From positions 1 to 64,000 of the forward strand of contig NZ_MARB01000021.1 in NCBI RefSeq assembly GCF_001715975.1: a stretch of DNA of 64,000 bases, given 5' to 3'. A model generated the notes under the pieces. It searched no databases and had not been told where the DNA came from. It saw only the letters and a program-made list of their open reading frames with translations. The position numbers and the translations under genes were made by a program. This document shows, piece after piece, positions 1-9,439 of the stretch; the first letter of the stretch is position 1, and every line of letters begins with the position of its first letter. The DNA comes from Candidatus Thiodiazotropha endolucinida (GTDB taxonomy: Bacteria; Pseudomonadota; Gammaproteobacteria; Chromatiales; Chromatiaceae).

Positions 1-88
1 ATCAATCGCTAGATTGAGCGGTAATTACACCGCCAAACGAATTTGACGGCTGACGACGGGTAAAAATCAACAGCCTGCTAGTGGACGG

Positions 89-877
89 GTGGACTTTTTT
101 TCATTCTTCTCGCTGTTTTTACCCTCCCTGGTCAGCTACCTCGTACCTGCGGCGATCATGCATTTCGCACTCCCCGAAGGTCACCTCTCAAGCAGGCAGG
201 AACAGATACCCATGCGACGTGGCGCAAAACGCATCATGGGGTTATTCCTGTTGACGATCGCAACCGCAGTCTTTTTCCAGGGCCAACTGTTGCTTCCCGC
301 CACTATCGGTGTGATGACCGGGCTCTCCTATCTGCAGTTTTTCGGCTACTTTCTCAAAAAAACCCATCAACCCAGTGAAGAGAAGATCACGACCACTGAA
401 TCACCCGATTTCTCCATAGTCGTCGAGAGCAGGCAGCCCTTCGATGTATTTTTGCGCGTCGCCAGATCAGAATGGGACACACTGCTTTTTCTCTATGGCG
501 TCATTCTCTGTGTCAGCGGCCTGGGTTATCTCGGCTATCTGACGCTGGTCTCCGAATTGCTCTATATTCAGTGGGGCGCAACGATGGCCAACATCTCCAT
601 TGGTATCGCCTCCTCCGTACTCGAAAATATTCCCACCATGTCAATAGTACTCAACATGCGACCGGAAATGTCTCTCGGTCAATGGCTACTGGTCACACTC
701 ACCGCCGGTATCGGTGGCAGTCTGCTGTCGATTGGATCAGCGGCCGGGGTAGCCTTAATGGGTCAGGCAAAGGGAAAGTACACCTTTTTCACCCACCTGC
801 GCTGGACTCCGGCAATCGCACTGGGTTTTTTCGCCGGTATCCTCGTTCACCTCTGGCTCAATGCCAATTTGTTCTGA
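89..877 (+). pseudogene. nhaD: NhaD-type Na+/H+ antiporter, C-terminal half only
   Basis: The 262 residues match the C-terminal part of NhaD sodium:proton antiporters: an EWDTLLFLYGV segment, the ENIPTMSIVL segment and the GGSLLSIGSAAGVALMGQA signature near the end, with about six hydrophobic stretches. NhaD exports Na+ in exchange for H+ across the inner membrane. Family members are usually above 400 residues, so about the first 150-200 are missing. The reading frame is closed by TGA at 44-46, and the other two forward frames carry stops within the first 20 bases, so the N-terminal half cannot be joined to it here. The only start near the homologous region is GTG at 89, without a clear ribosome binding site. 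I read it as a broken or 5'-truncated gene. A translated short version is possible but unlikely to be a working antiporter. Confidence 0.6.
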
Positions 878-1323
878 AAGGTAATGGTATTCCGTCCCCA
901 TTGCGCCGCTGAGGAAGCCGTTACAGGCTGCGAAAAAAGAGACTACAAAAGGGGCATCAACGAAAACCAACCGATCCAAAATATTTTTATATTTATATGA
1001 TTTTAAGCGTTATTTTACATCTATCCCAGCAATCGCCCGAAATCACCAACCATCCCTGACCAGGTACCTGTTCGTGCCATACTCGCATCTGCGTAATTGC
1101 GCAATGCAGCATACTGTCCGGGTGAAACAGTAACCGGCCAGCCGGCCCTCCCTGTTGTGCCGATGATTCGAAATACAGGATCCATTGTCACTGGAAATCG
1201 GACATCTCCGTGTTATAGTTGGCACCAATTTTTTACCCATAACCTAGTCCGATGAGAACAATACAGCCTCTACAGAGGCCTACCGGACAGCACAATATAA
1301 TGAATTAGATAAGGGAGAAGCAT
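878..1323. other. 446-bp spacer upstream of phosphoribulokinase
   Basis: No convincing gene is present. The left part holds an A/T-rich stretch (about 980-1020). The right part leads into prkB and ends with a good ribosome binding site, AAGGGAG at 1311-1317, placed 6 bases before the ATG. A TATAGT at about 1214 could be a -10 element, but I see no well-spaced -35 partner, so no promoter is called. Confidence 0.5.
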
Positions 1324-2196
1324 ATGTCTAATAAGCATCCTGTGGTTGCCGTCACCGGCTCATCAGGCGCCGGTACCACCACTGTCAAACGCGCCTTCGA
1401 ACATATCTTCTATCGCGACGGCATCAAGTCTGCCGTGGTCGAGGGTGACAGCTTCCATCGTTATACGCGTGTGGAAATGCGAGAGAAGATGACCCAAGGC
1501 CTGAGCCATTTCGGCCCCGAAGCAAACCATTTCGAAAAGATTGCCGAGCTTTTCAAAACCTACGGCGAAACGGGTGGTGGAAACAAGCGATATTATCTGC
1601 ATAGCGAGGAAGAGGCCGCCGAGCACAATTCCCGCCTCGGTTGCGATCAGAAACCCGGTGAGTTCACCCCCTGGGAAACCATTGATCAGGACACTGACCT
1701 GCTCTTTTATGAAGGTCTGCACGGTATGGTGGTAGATGGTGAGGTAGATGTCGCCAAATACGTGGATCTGGGGGTTGGCGTTGTACCAATTGTCAACCTG
1801 GAGTGGATTCAGAAGATTTTTCGCGATAATGCAGAGCGTGGTTACAGCGAAGAGGCAATTGTCGACACAATCATGCGTCGTATGCCCGATTATATCAACC
1901 ACATCACACCGCAGTTCTCCCGCACCGACATCAACTTCCAACGGGTACCTACGGTGGATACCTCCAATCCCTTCATCGCCCGCGACATACCGACACCGGA
2001 TGAGAGCTTTGTGGTTATCCGCTTCAGCGATCCCAAGAAGTTCGATATCGACTTCCCCTATCTTCTGTCGATGATCGACGGCTCATTCATGTCCCGCCGT
2101 AACAGCATCGTCGTACCCGGCGGCAAGATGGGGTTTTCCATGGAGATTATCCTGCAGCCCATCATCGAACGCATGATGGATGCCCGCAACGTTTAG
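1324..2196 (+). CDS. prkB: phosphoribulokinase
   Basis: Phosphoribulokinase makes ribulose 1,5-bisphosphate from ribulose 5-phosphate and ATP, the step that supplies RuBisCO in the Calvin cycle. The P-loop GSSGAGTT lies at residues 12-19, followed by the family's EGDSFHRYTR segment and the FYEGLHGMV segment around residues 127-137. At 290 residues it has the normal length of the octameric proteobacterial enzyme. The start is the ATG with AAGGGAG just upstream. It is on the same strand as cbbL but separated by gloB, dxs and cbbR, so it probably has its own promoter. A 9-bp hairpin follows the stop codon. The symbol cbbP would be equally correct. Confidence 0.96.
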   Translation: MSNKHPVVAVTGSSGAGTTTVKRAFEHIFYRDGIKSAVVEGDSFHRYTRVEMREKMTQGLSHFGPEANHFEKIAELFKTYGETGGGNKRYYLHSEEEAAEHNSRLGCDQKPGEFTPWETIDQDTDLLFYEGLHGMVVDGEVDVAKYVDLGVGVVPIVNLEWIQKIFRDNAERGYSEEAIVDTIMRRMPDYINHITPQFSRTDINFQRVPTVDTSNPFIARDIPTPDESFVVIRFSDPKKFDIDFPYLLSMIDGSFMSRRNSIVVPGGKMGFSMEIILQPIIERMMDARNV

Positions 2197-2203
2197 TGGT
2201 ATT

Positions 2204-2231
2204 GGCCGCATAGCCTGCGGGTTATGCGGCC
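2204..2231. terminator. hairpin between convergent prkB and gloB
   Basis: GGCCGCATA (2204-2212) pairs perfectly with TATGCGGCC (2223-2231) across a 10-base loop. It lies in the 56-bp gap between two convergent genes, where a bidirectional terminator is expected. There is no run of T on either side, so intrinsic termination is only partly supported. Confidence 0.5.
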
Positions 2232-2252
2232 GGATGACCGCTTTCGAATCAG

Positions 2253-3032
2253 CTAGTCGTACTCACTATCCTTCCACTTTCGCAACGCGGTAAAGACCTC
2301 ACGTGGTGTGGAGAGTAGATGGCCCGTAGCCTTTTCCACAGCCTCCACCACTGATTGCTCCCCCGTACGCAGGAAGGGATTCGTCAATAACTCCTCGGTG
2401 AGGAGTGAAGGTACTGTAGGGACACCCGACTCTCGTTTTTCCCGCTCACGCCTGATACGCCTTGCCAAGTCGGGATTCTCCGGCTCAACCCACTCTGCAA
2501 AACCCAAATTGGCAAGGGTGTACTCATGGGCGCAGTAGAGCCTGGTGTCTCCCGGCAGTGCCGCGATGCGTTGCAGTGAATCCGACAACTGCTCGAAGGT
2601 GCCGCTGAAAACCCGACCACAACCGGCAGCGAACAGGGTATCGCCACAAAACAGCGCCCCTTCGCCGAAATATGCGATATGCCCCAGGGTATGCCCCGGC
2701 ACCTCCAGCACCTGGAACCCGGCATCCAGACCGGCTATCTGAGGCCTGTCACCCTCTTTGAGAGGATGGGTTACGCCTCGAATGGACTCATTGGCCGGAC
2801 CATAGACCTCGACTTCAGGATAGGCTTCCCGAAGTTCAGCGATGCCGCCTACATGGTCATAGTGGTGATGTGTGATAAGGATTGCACTGAGATTGCAGTC
2901 ATGCTGCCGCAACCAAGCCAACACCGGCGCCTCATCTCCCGGGTCCACTGCAATGGCCCGGGATGAAGCAGGATTTTTCACCATCCAGATATAGTTGTCA
3001 TCAAAGGCATCGACACCTGTAATTTCGATCAT
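2253..3032 (-). CDS. gloB: hydroxyacylglutathione hydrolase (glyoxalase II)
   Basis: Glyoxalase II hydrolyses S-lactoylglutathione to lactate and glutathione, the second step of methylglyoxal detoxification in the cytoplasm. The metallo-beta-lactamase zinc motif THHHYDH is at about residues 54-60. The second histidine region (VPGHTLGHIAYF), the GDTLFAAGCGR segment and the AHEYTLANLGFA segment follow in the family order. The length of 259 residues from the MIEITGVDAF start is typical; an upstream in-frame ATG six codons earlier is less likely because it adds a non-conserved leader. It ends convergently with prkB and starts about 35 bp after dxs, so the two may be co-transcribed. Confidence 0.95.
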   Translation of the reverse strand: MIEITGVDAFDDNYIWMVKNPASSRAIAVDPGDEAPVLAWLRQHDCNLSAILITHHHYDHVGGIAELREAYPEVEVYGPANESIRGVTHPLKEGDRPQIAGLDAGFQVLEVPGHTLGHIAYFGEGALFCGDTLFAAGCGRVFSGTFEQLSDSLQRIAALPGDTRLYCAHEYTLANLGFAEWVEPENPDLARRIRREREKRESGVPTVPSLLTEELLTNPFLRTGEQSVVEAVEKATGHLLSTPREVFTALRKWKDSEYD

Positions 3033-3067
3033 AGGGCTCCCGGAGATCATAAGATTCGTCCAGTGAC

Positions 3068-4981
3068 CTAGACAACCTGGAACTTCGTCTCTCTATTGGC
3101 GCGTTCGATGGCGGCGAGGATACCCTCGGAATCGAGCCCGGCCTCAGAAAGCTGTTGCTGATGACTGGCATGGTCCAGATAGCGATCGGGCAATCCGAGA
3201 TTAAGCACCCTTACTTGACGCCCACTGGATGCCAGGTACTCGTTCACCGCAGACCCGGCACCTCCCATCACCACGTTCTCCTCCAGTGTGATCAGGATCT
3301 GATGTGTGCCGGCCAATTTATCGATCAGCTTCTCATCCAGCGGTTTGATGAACCGCATATTGGCCAGCGTTGCGTCGACATGCTCGGCAACCTGTTGCGC
3401 TGTTGCGAGCAAACTGCCGAAGACCAGAATCGCCACACGACTGCCGTTACGCCGGATCTCACCCTCACCGATCGGTAACCGTGCCGGAAGTGACGAGCCC
3501 ACATCCACACCCGGACCACTTCCCCGTGGGTAACGTACAAGGGCTGGTCCGGGATAGTCATAGGCAGTCTGCAGCAATCGACTGCACTCCCGCTCATCAC
3601 CCGGAGCCATAATCACCATGTTTGGGATCGATCTCGCATAACTCAAATCGAAGCTGCCCGCATGGGTAGCCCCGTCCGCACCGACCTGCCCTGCACGGTC
3701 CACAGCCAGTGTCACGTCAAGATCCTGCAATGCCACATCGTGGATCAGTTGATCATAGGCGCGCTGAAGAAAAGTCGAGTAGATCGCCACCACCGGCTTC
3801 AAGCCTTCGCAGGCCAAACCCGCAGCGAATGTGAGTGCATGCTGCTCCGCGATACCCACATCGTAATAGCGATTGGGATACTGTTTGGCATATTGCACCA
3901 TCCCCGATCCCTCACACATAGCGGGTGTAATGGCCACCAGCCGGTCATCATGTTTCGCGGCGGCACACAGCCAATCCCCAAATACCTGGGTATAGGTCTT
4001 ACCACTGCCGTGTTTCTCCATCTTGCCCGTATCGGGATCGAATGGCGTGACCCCATGGTAGACACAGGGATCATTTTCCGCATGCACGTAACCCCGCCCT
4101 TTCTGGGTCACCACATGCAGCAGCCGGGGCCCGGACATGTTGCGCATGTTTTGTAGCGTCGCCACCAGGGTATCGAAATCATGACCATCGATGGGCCCGA
4201 TGTAGTTGAATCCCATCTCCTCGAACAGGGTACCCGGCATCACCATCCCTTTCATATGCTCTTCCCACCTGCCGACCAGATCACCCACCTGGTGGGGTAG
4301 ATGGCTCAGCGCCGATTTGCCGCCCTCGCGCATACTGGTGTAGACCTTACCGGACAGCAAGCGGGCCAGATGGTTGCTGAAACCGCCGACCGGCTTTGAA
4401 ATCGACATATCGTTGTCATTCAGGATCACCAACAGATCCTGATCCAGGGCGCCTGCCTGGTTGAGGGCCTCGAAGGCCATCCCCGCACCCATGGCGCCGT
4501 CCCCTATGATCGCTACGACGTTGCGTTTTTCACCCTTCTGCTTTGCTGCCACGGCCATCCCGAGCGCTGCCCCGATTGAGGTGCTGGAGTGACCTGTACC
4601 GAAGCTGTCATATTCACTTTCTCGGCGTTTAGGAAATCCTGAAAGCCCCCCCTGTTGCCGCAGACTGCCCATCTGCTCACCTCTCCCGGTAAGGATTTTG
4701 TGTGGATAGGCCTGATGCCCTACATCCCACACCAGGCGGTCGTAAGGTGTGTTGAAGACGTAGTGCAGAGCGATAGTCAACTCCACCACGCCAAGCCCGG
4801 CTGCCAAATGGCCGCCAGTCTGGGAAACAGCGTCGATGAGCAAACGCCGCATCTCACCCGCCAAGGGTCTGAGCTTTGCCTGATCCAGCTGACGCAGATC
4901 CCTAGGCAGTTTGACTTTGCTAAGGAGAGGATAAGCTTCCAGTGCGTTCGGGCTTTGGTCTGAACTGCCCCTATCTGACAT
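3068..4981 (-). CDS. dxs: 1-deoxy-D-xylulose-5-phosphate synthase
   Basis: DXS condenses pyruvate with glyceraldehyde 3-phosphate, using thiamine diphosphate. It is the entry step of the non-mevalonate isoprenoid pathway and also feeds thiamine and pyridoxal synthesis. The thiamine motif begins at [16 protein letters not shown] and ends with NDNDMSIS. The [10 protein letters not shown] and [16 protein letters not shown] segments and the transketolase C-terminal domain are all present. From the MSDRGSSD start it has 637 residues, close to the usual 620-640. A second ATG six codons upstream (4999) is possible. It lies between cbbR and gloB on the minus strand. Confidence 0.95.
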   Translation of the reverse strand: MSDRGSSDQSPNALEAYPLLSKVKLPRDLRQLDQAKLRPLAGEMRRLLIDAVSQTGGHLAAGLGVVELTIALHYVFNTPYDRLVWDVGHQAYPHKILTGRGEQMGSLRQQGGLSGFPKRRESEYDSFGTGHSSTSIGAALGMAVAAKQKGEKRNVVAIIGDGAMGAGMAFEALNQAGALDQDLLVILNDNDMSISKPVGGFSNHLARLLSGKVYTSMREGGKSALSHLPHQVGDLVGRWEEHMKGMVMPGTLFEEMGFNYIGPIDGHDFDTLVATLQNMRNMSGPRLLHVVTQKGRGYVHAENDPCVYHGVTPFDPDTGKMEKHGSGKTYTQVFGDWLCAAAKHDDRLVAITPAMCEGSGMVQYAKQYPNRYYDVGIAEQHALTFAAGLACEGLKPVVAIYSTFLQRAYDQLIHDVALQDLDVTLAVDRAGQVGADGATHAGSFDLSYARSIPNMVIMAPGDERECSRLLQTAYDYPGPALVRYPRGSGPGVDVGSSLPARLPIGEGEIRRNGSRVAILVFGSLLATAQQVAEHVDATLANMRFIKPLDEKLIDKLAGTHQILITLEENVVMGGAGSAVNEYLASSGRQVRVLNLGLPDRYLDHASHQQQLSEAGLDSEGILAAIERANRETKFQVV

Positions 4982-5191
4982 ATTTTGGAGGCCCCACATA
5001 AAGTGAAATGTTGATGCTGAGTGCTTAGCTATGACAACGGTCGAGCTGAATAGTTGATTCTAACCCAACCACGGACCCTGTGCATTTGGCTCGTCCACTC
5101 AACGAACCATTCATACATCATATCCACCGCAAAAATAACAAATCCGGAGTCAAACGGACTCTGCAATCCCGCAACCACGATCCATGATGCG

Positions 5192-6100
5192 TTACACAGG
5201 CTCCTGTTTGATACGCAGAGCCTCTGCCAGAACAAAGTCGTGGAATGCCCTTGCCGGCGGTGACAGTCTCTTCCCCTTGCGATAAACCATGTACCAGTGG
5301 CGCTGCAACGGAAAACCCACCACATCGAGCACCAACAGACGCCCGGTCTCCACTTCCAGCTCGATGGTATGGCTGGAGACAACACCCAGTCCCATGCCGG
5401 CACGTACCGCCTGCTTGATTGCTTCGTTCCGGGTCATCTGCATGCCGGTGCTGAGGGGGATCGACTGTTCGGTAAAGAAACGCTCCATCGCCAGTCGGGT
5501 GCCCGACCCCTCCTCACGCATGATAAATACCTCTTCAGCCAAACGTTGTGCCGGTATCCTCCGTTCGTGCTGCAGCGCATGTCCGGGTGGTGCAATCACT
5601 ACCAGCGGATTCTCCATAAAAGGCTCGTAGACGAGTTCTATATCCTCCGGCGGCAGGCCCATCAGAACAATATCGATCTCGTTATTCTTGAGCAGACCCA
5701 TCAGCCGTTCGCGGTTGGTGACATCGAGGCTCAGGTCGATACCGGGATATCGACGGCTGAAGGCCGCGAGCAACCTCGGTGCGAAATAGTTGACCGTACT
5801 GGCCACGGCAATATTCAGGCGACCGGTATCAAGCCCCTTCATGGCATCCAGGACCTCTTCCATCTCCTCGAAAGTCTGAAAGATGGTCCGCACATACTGG
5901 AATATCTCTTTACCGGCCTCGGTAAGCTGAATCTTCTTGCCGGTGTGCTCAAACAGCGGCAGACCCACCGACTCCTCCAGCTGCTTGACCTGCATCGACA
6001 CCGCCGGTTGGCTGAGATGGAGCTCCTGTGCCGCCCGCGTGTAGTTCAGGTGCTTTGCCACGGTGGTGAAGACTCGCATCTGTCTTAGGGTGGTATGCAT
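5192..6100 (-). CDS. cbbR: LysR-type regulator of the Calvin cycle genes, CbbR
   Basis: This 302-residue protein begins with a LysR helix-turn-helix at about residues 19-63 (NYTRAAQELHLSQPAVSMQV) followed by a two-lobe co-inducer domain. Its N-terminus MHTTLRQMRVF and position, divergent from cbbL across a 302-bp spacer, are the classic CbbR arrangement. CbbR proteins activate cbb operons in response to cellular metabolites. A 25-bp palindrome lies in the shared spacer. No second LysR gene is found next to the form II operon, so this one may serve both. A related LysR such as CysB-like is unlikely given the context. Confidence 0.9.
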   Translation of the reverse strand: MHTTLRQMRVFTTVAKHLNYTRAAQELHLSQPAVSMQVKQLEESVGLPLFEHTGKKIQLTEAGKEIFQYVRTIFQTFEEMEEVLDAMKGLDTGRLNIAVASTVNYFAPRLLAAFSRRYPGIDLSLDVTNRERLMGLLKNNEIDIVLMGLPPEDIELVYEPFMENPLVVIAPPGHALQHERRIPAQRLAEEVFIMREEGSGTRLAMERFFTEQSIPLSTGMQMTRNEAIKQAVRAGMGLGVVSSHTIELEVETGRLLVLDVVGFPLQRHWYMVYRKGKRLSPPARAFHDFVLAEALRIKQEPV

Positions 6101-6196
6101 GGAAATACGCTCACTTTGGTCAGTCGATCAGAAACGGCTCCCACATAGAGATCTCTATCGATATCAATGTTCGCCAAGAATCAAATTATCAGGAAA

Positions 6197-6221
6197 TATA
6201 CCATAAATCTCATATGGTATA
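6197..6221. promoter_or_regulatory. palindrome in cbbR-cbbL spacer, likely CbbR operator
   Basis: TATACCAT (6197-6204) and ATGGTATA (6214-6221) form a perfect 8-bp inverted repeat with a 9-base centre. This is the size and A/T content expected of a LysR-family site. It lies about 100 bp from the cbbR start and about 58 bp upstream of the proposed cbbL -10 element, consistent with dual control. The assignment to CbbR is by position only. Confidence 0.55.
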
Positions 6222-6256
6222 AGTATTTTATTATGATTTTTATTAAAAGATCTGAC

Positions 6257-6284
6257 TTCACTTAACCGTCTGCCTTTCTATACT
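6257..6284 (+). promoter_or_regulatory. candidate sigma-70 promoter for cbbL
   Basis: TTCACT (6257-6262), a 16-base spacer and TATACT (6279-6284) resemble -35 and -10 elements. They lie downstream of the palindrome, as needed for activation by CbbR. The implied leader before cbbL is about 110 bases. The -35 is weak, as expected of an activated promoter. Confidence 0.4.
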
Positions 6285-6402
6285 AGCTCCACCTTACACA
6301 AGGTAGTTAGAGAGAGATTATTAACACTGACAGCACGGAAACATTTCTTCCAGATGCTGCATTTCAAGGCAACGCAATCCTAAATCAGGAGGAATCGCTA
6401 AA

Positions 6403-7821
6403 ATGGCCAAGAAATATGATGCGGGCGTAAAAGAGTACCGCGAAACATACTGGATGCCGGAATACACCCCGGCCGACACCGATATCCTGGCGTGCTTCAA
6501 GGTTGTTCCACAGCCTGGCGTACCCCGTGAAGAGGCCGCAGCCGCTGTTGCCGCCGAGTCTTCCACCGGTACCTGGACCACCGTTTGGACCGATCTGCTG
6601 ACCGACCTCGACTACTACAAGGGGCGTGCTTACGCCATCGAGGACGTCCCCGGTGACGACTCCTGCTTCTACGCCTTCATTGCCTATCCGATCGATCTGT
6701 TCGAGGAAGGCTCCGTAGTCAACGTATTCACCTCCCTGGTCGGTAACGTATTCGGCTTCAAGGCGGTACGTGCCCTGCGTCTGGAAGACGTACGCTTCCC
6801 GCTGGCCTACGTGATGACCTGTAATGGTCCGCCTCACGGCATCCAGTCCGAGCGCGACAAGATGAACAAGTACGGTCGTCCGCTGCTGGGTTGCACCATC
6901 AAGCCGAAGCTGGGTCTCTCCGCCAAGAACTACGGCCGCGCCTGCTACGAAGGTCTGCGCGGCGGTCTCGACTTCACCAAGGACGACGAGAACGTCAACT
7001 CCCAGCCTTTCATGCGCTGGCGTGAGCGCTTCAACTACGTGGTTGAAGCCATCCACAAGGCAGAGGCCGAGACCGGTGAGCGCAAGGGTCACTACCTGAA
7101 CGTTACCGCGCCGACCCCTGAAGAGATGTACAAGCGTGCCGAGTACGCCAAAGAGCTGGGTGCTCCGATCATCATGCACGACTACCTGACCGGCGGTTTC
7201 ACTGCCAACACCGGTCTGGCCCAGTGGTGTCGTGACAACGGCATGCTGCTGCACATCCACCGCGCCATGCACGCGGTACTCGACCGTAACCCCCACCACG
7301 GTATCCACTTCCGCGTGCTGACCAAGGCCCTGCGCCTGTCCGGTGGTGACCACCTCCACTCCGGTACCGTTGTCGGTAAGCTGGAAGGCGACCGTGACGC
7401 CACCCTGGGCTGGATCGACATCATGCGTGACAGCTACATCAAGGAAGACCGCTCCCGCGGTATCTTCTTCGATCAGGATTGGGGCTCCATGCCTGGCGTA
7501 CTGCCGGTGGCTTCCGGTGGTATCCACGTATGGCACATGCCTGCGCTGGTCAGCATCTTCGGTGACGACTCCGTGCTGCAGTTCGGTGGCGGTACGCTGG
7601 GTCACCCCTGGGGCAACGCTGCCGGCGCGGCCGCCAACCGTGTTGCGGTTGAGGCCTGTGTCGAGGCTCGCAACCAGGGTCGCGAACTGGAGAAGGAAGG
7701 TAAGGACATCCTCACCAACGCTGCCGCTTCCAGCCCTGAATTGAAGGCCGCTATGGAGACCTGGAAAGAGATCAAGTTCGAATTCGACACTGTCGACAAG
7801 CTGGACGTCTCTCACAAGTAA
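6403..7821 (+). CDS. cbbL: RuBisCO form IA large subunit
   Basis: The large subunit of form I ribulose-bisphosphate carboxylase/oxygenase, which assembles as L8S8 and fixes CO2. The catalytic lysine segment TIKPKLGL is at residues 165-172. The carbamylated lysine is K193 in [13 protein letters not shown], loop 6 is GKLEGDRD, and [12 protein letters not shown] follows. The 472-residue length and the sequence are of the proteobacterial IA type, and the small subunit lies downstream. The ribosome binding site AGGAGGA (6387-6393) is strong. Codon use is markedly biased towards C/G-ending codons compared with neighbours, as expected for a very highly expressed gene; this bias also creates a long empty reading frame on the opposite strand. 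No carboxysome genes are nearby, so the enzyme is probably free in the cytoplasm. Confidence 0.98.
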   Translation: MAKKYDAGVKEYRETYWMPEYTPADTDILACFKVVPQPGVPREEAAAAVAAESSTGTWTTVWTDLLTDLDYYKGRAYAIEDVPGDDSCFYAFIAYPIDLFEEGSVVNVFTSLVGNVFGFKAVRALRLEDVRFPLAYVMTCNGPPHGIQSERDKMNKYGRPLLGCTIKPKLGLSAKNYGRACYEGLRGGLDFTKDDENVNSQPFMRWRERFNYVVEAIHKAEAETGERKGHYLNVTAPTPEEMYKRAEYAKELGAPIIMHDYLTGGFTANTGLAQWCRDNGMLLHIHRAMHAVLDRNPHHGIHFRVLTKALRLSGGDHLHSGTVVGKLEGDRDATLGWIDIMRDSYIKEDRSRGIFFDQDWGSMPGVLPVASGGIHVWHMPALVSIFGDDSVLQFGGGTLGHPWGNAAGAAANRVAVEACVEARNQGRELEKEGKDILTNAAASSPELKAAMETWKEIKFEFDTVDKLDVSHK

Positions 7822-7839
7822 TCGACAGAATCGATGACT

Positions 7840-7936
7840 TGGCTGCCAGCCACCAGCTATCAACAGCCAGCCGTGGGCGGCCTAGCCGCCCACACATTGA
7901 GCTGGCATCTGGAAGCTGGAAGCTGGCCGCTTCAAG
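7840..7936. repeat. inverted GCTGG-rich repeats around a 9-bp hairpin (cbbL-cbbS spacer)
   Basis: The left block (7840-7873) is built of CAGCCAGC/CCAGCTAT-like units, and the right block (about 7900-7927) of GCTGGAAGCTGG units in the opposite orientation. Between them GTGGGCGGC (7873-7881) and GCCGCCCAC (7885-7893) form a perfect 9-bp stem with a 3-base loop. Similar blocks occur in the next two spacers of the operon. The stem may attenuate or process the message so that large and small subunits are made in suitable ratio; this is inference. Confidence 0.6.
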
Positions 7937-8000
7937 GTTTAGTGATTTTTCTTGAGCCAGACATTCACACTGGAACTGGCCAAAACAGAGGATTTATCTA

Positions 8001-8357
8001 ATGAGTGAAATGCAAGACTATCAATCCAGTCTTACCGATACTGCAAGCCGCAAGTTCGAGACCTTCTCCTACCTGCCGGCCATGGACTCCGACCAGATCC
8101 GCAAGCAGATCGAGTTCATCGTCTCCAAGGGCTGGAACCCGTCCATCGAGCACACCGAGCCGCAGAACGCCACCGGTTCCTACTGGTACATGTGGAAGCT
8201 GCCCATGTTCGGTGAGACCGACGTAGACGCCATCCTGGCCGAGTGCGAAGCCTGTCACAAAGCTCACCCGAACAACCATGTTCGTCTGCTGGGCCTTGAC
8301 AACTACGCCCAGTGCGCCGGTGCTTCCATGGTTATCTACCGCGGTAAGCCGGCCTGA
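8001..8357 (+). CDS. cbbS: RuBisCO form I small subunit
   Basis: The small subunit caps the L8 core of form I RuBisCO and is needed for full activity. The 118 residues include the conserved [12 protein letters not shown] start of the mature domain, the [24 protein letters not shown] segment and a [11 protein letters not shown] segment near the C-terminus. The length is typical for proteobacterial CbbS. A ribosome binding site (AGAGGA, about 7987-7992) precedes the ATG. It is 179 bp after cbbL, an unusually long gap because of the repeat element between them. Confidence 0.97.
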   Translation: MSEMQDYQSSLTDTASRKFETFSYLPAMDSDQIRKQIEFIVSKGWNPSIEHTEPQNATGSYWYMWKLPMFGETDVDAILAECEACHKAHPNNHVRLLGLDNYAQCAGASMVIYRGKPA

Positions 8358-8383
8358 TCTCTGATCCGAGGTTTAGCTAATCA

Positions 8384-8414
8384 CCCCCCGCGCACCGTCC
8401 TGCGGGGCGGGGGG
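8384..8414 (+). terminator. G/C-rich hairpin after cbbS, possible attenuator
   Basis: CCCCCCG (8384-8390) can pair with CGGGGGG (8408-8414), and an alternative CCCCGC/GCGGGG pairing also exists. No T run follows. The position between the abundant RuBisCO message and the activase genes suggests partial termination or RNA processing that lowers cbbQ/cbbO expression; this is inference. Confidence 0.45.
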
Positions 8415-8427
8415 ATTCCGATTGGTA

Positions 8428-8566
8428 AGCTGCCAGCCGCCAGCAGCCAGCGATCAGCTGACTCACTGATCGAAATCTTGGGCTGTTGTCGAGTGAGAGT
8501 TTACTTAACAACAATGCAAATCGTCGGTTGCAGCTGTACCCCAGCCGGCAGCTGACTGCTGGAGGC
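8428..8566. repeat. inverted GCTGG-rich repeat blocks (cbbS-cbbQ spacer)
   Basis: The block 8428-8460 (CCAGCCGCCAGCAGCCAGCG core) and the block 8531-8566 (AGCCGGCAGCTGACTGCTGG core) are further members of the GCTGG repeat family seen on both sides of this region. The right block runs directly into the GGAGG that serves as ribosome binding site for cbbQ. Confidence 0.55.
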
Positions 8567-8574
8567 ATTTAGCG

Positions 8575-9381
8575 ATGAGTGATATCGACCGCGATCAGTA
8601 CTTAATCAAAGAGGAACCTTATTACCGCTCCGTGCATAATGAGGTTGAGATGTATCAAGCCGCATACGACGCTCGCATGCCGGTCATGTTGAAGGGCCCT
8701 ACCGGTTGCGGCAAGTCCCGTTTCGTCGAATACATGGCGTGGAAGCTGCAAAAGCCGCTGATCACCGTGGCCTGTAACGAGGACATGACCGCCTCCGACC
8801 TGGTCGGCCGTTTCCTGCTCGATATCAACGGCACCAAGTGGCAGGACGGTCCCTTGACCGTGGCCGCCCGCATTGGCGCCATCTGCTATCTCGACGAAGT
8901 GGTCGAGGCGCGCCAGGACACCACCGTGGTGATCCATCCTCTGACCGACCATCGCCGCGAACTGCCGCTGGAAAAGAAGGGTGAGCTGCTAAAGGCCCAT
9001 GCCGATTTCCAGATCGTCATCTCCTACAACCCGGGCTATCAGTCATTGATGAAGGATTTGAAGCAGTCCACCAAGCAGCGTTTCGGCGGCATGGATTTCG
9101 ACTATCCGGCGACCGATGTCGAGACCGAGATTGTCACTCATGAAGGTGGCGTTGATAAGGAGACCGCTGAGAAGCTGGTTCAGATTGCCCAACGTTCCCG
9201 CAACCTGAAAGGCCATGGTCTGGATGAGGGTATGTCCACCCGTCTGTTGGTCTATGCGGCGCAGCTAGTAGCCAAGGGTATCGACACCCAGTCTGCCTGC
9301 CAGATGGCGTTGGTTACCCCGCTGACCGACGACCCGGATATGCGCGATACCCTGAGCGCTGCGGTGAATACCTACTTCTGA
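8575..9381 (+). CDS. cbbQ: RuBisCO activase AAA+ subunit CbbQ (form I partner)
   Basis: CbbQ is a MoxR-class AAA+ ATPase that, with CbbO, remodels RuBisCO and releases inhibitory sugar phosphates. The Walker A motif GPTGCGKS is at residues 41-48, the Walker B motif [10 protein letters not shown] at about 104-113, and an arginine-rich [14 protein letters not shown] segment follows. It has 268 residues, the usual size. It is followed by a four-helix-bundle gene and then cbbO. It is very similar throughout to the second CbbQ in this window (15273-16079), consistent with duplication with each RuBisCO form. The ribosome binding site GGAGG lies in a GCTGG repeat. Confidence 0.95.
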   Translation: MSDIDRDQYLIKEEPYYRSVHNEVEMYQAAYDARMPVMLKGPTGCGKSRFVEYMAWKLQKPLITVACNEDMTASDLVGRFLLDINGTKWQDGPLTVAARIGAICYLDEVVEARQDTTVVIHPLTDHRRELPLEKKGELLKAHADFQIVISYNPGYQSLMKDLKQSTKQRFGGMDFDYPATDVETEIVTHEGGVDKETAEKLVQIAQRSRNLKGHGLDEGMSTRLLVYAAQLVAKGIDTQSACQMALVTPLTDDPDMRDTLSAAVNTYF

Positions 9382-9439
9382 GCGGCCAGCGGCATAGAGG
9401 ATCAGCGGGATGCTGAATCATGTCAACATATGTAGGTGA

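Noticed and set aside
6385-7863. Long open frame on the strand opposite cbbL (492 codons)
   Set aside because: It mirrors cbbL exactly and results from the strong C/G third-position bias of a highly expressed gene. Its product is low-complexity (Val/Gly/Thr/His-rich) and resembles no protein.
7840-8566. CRISPR array from the GCTGG repeats
   Set aside because: Units are short, irregular and in both orientations, without unique spacers of constant length; no cas gene is present.
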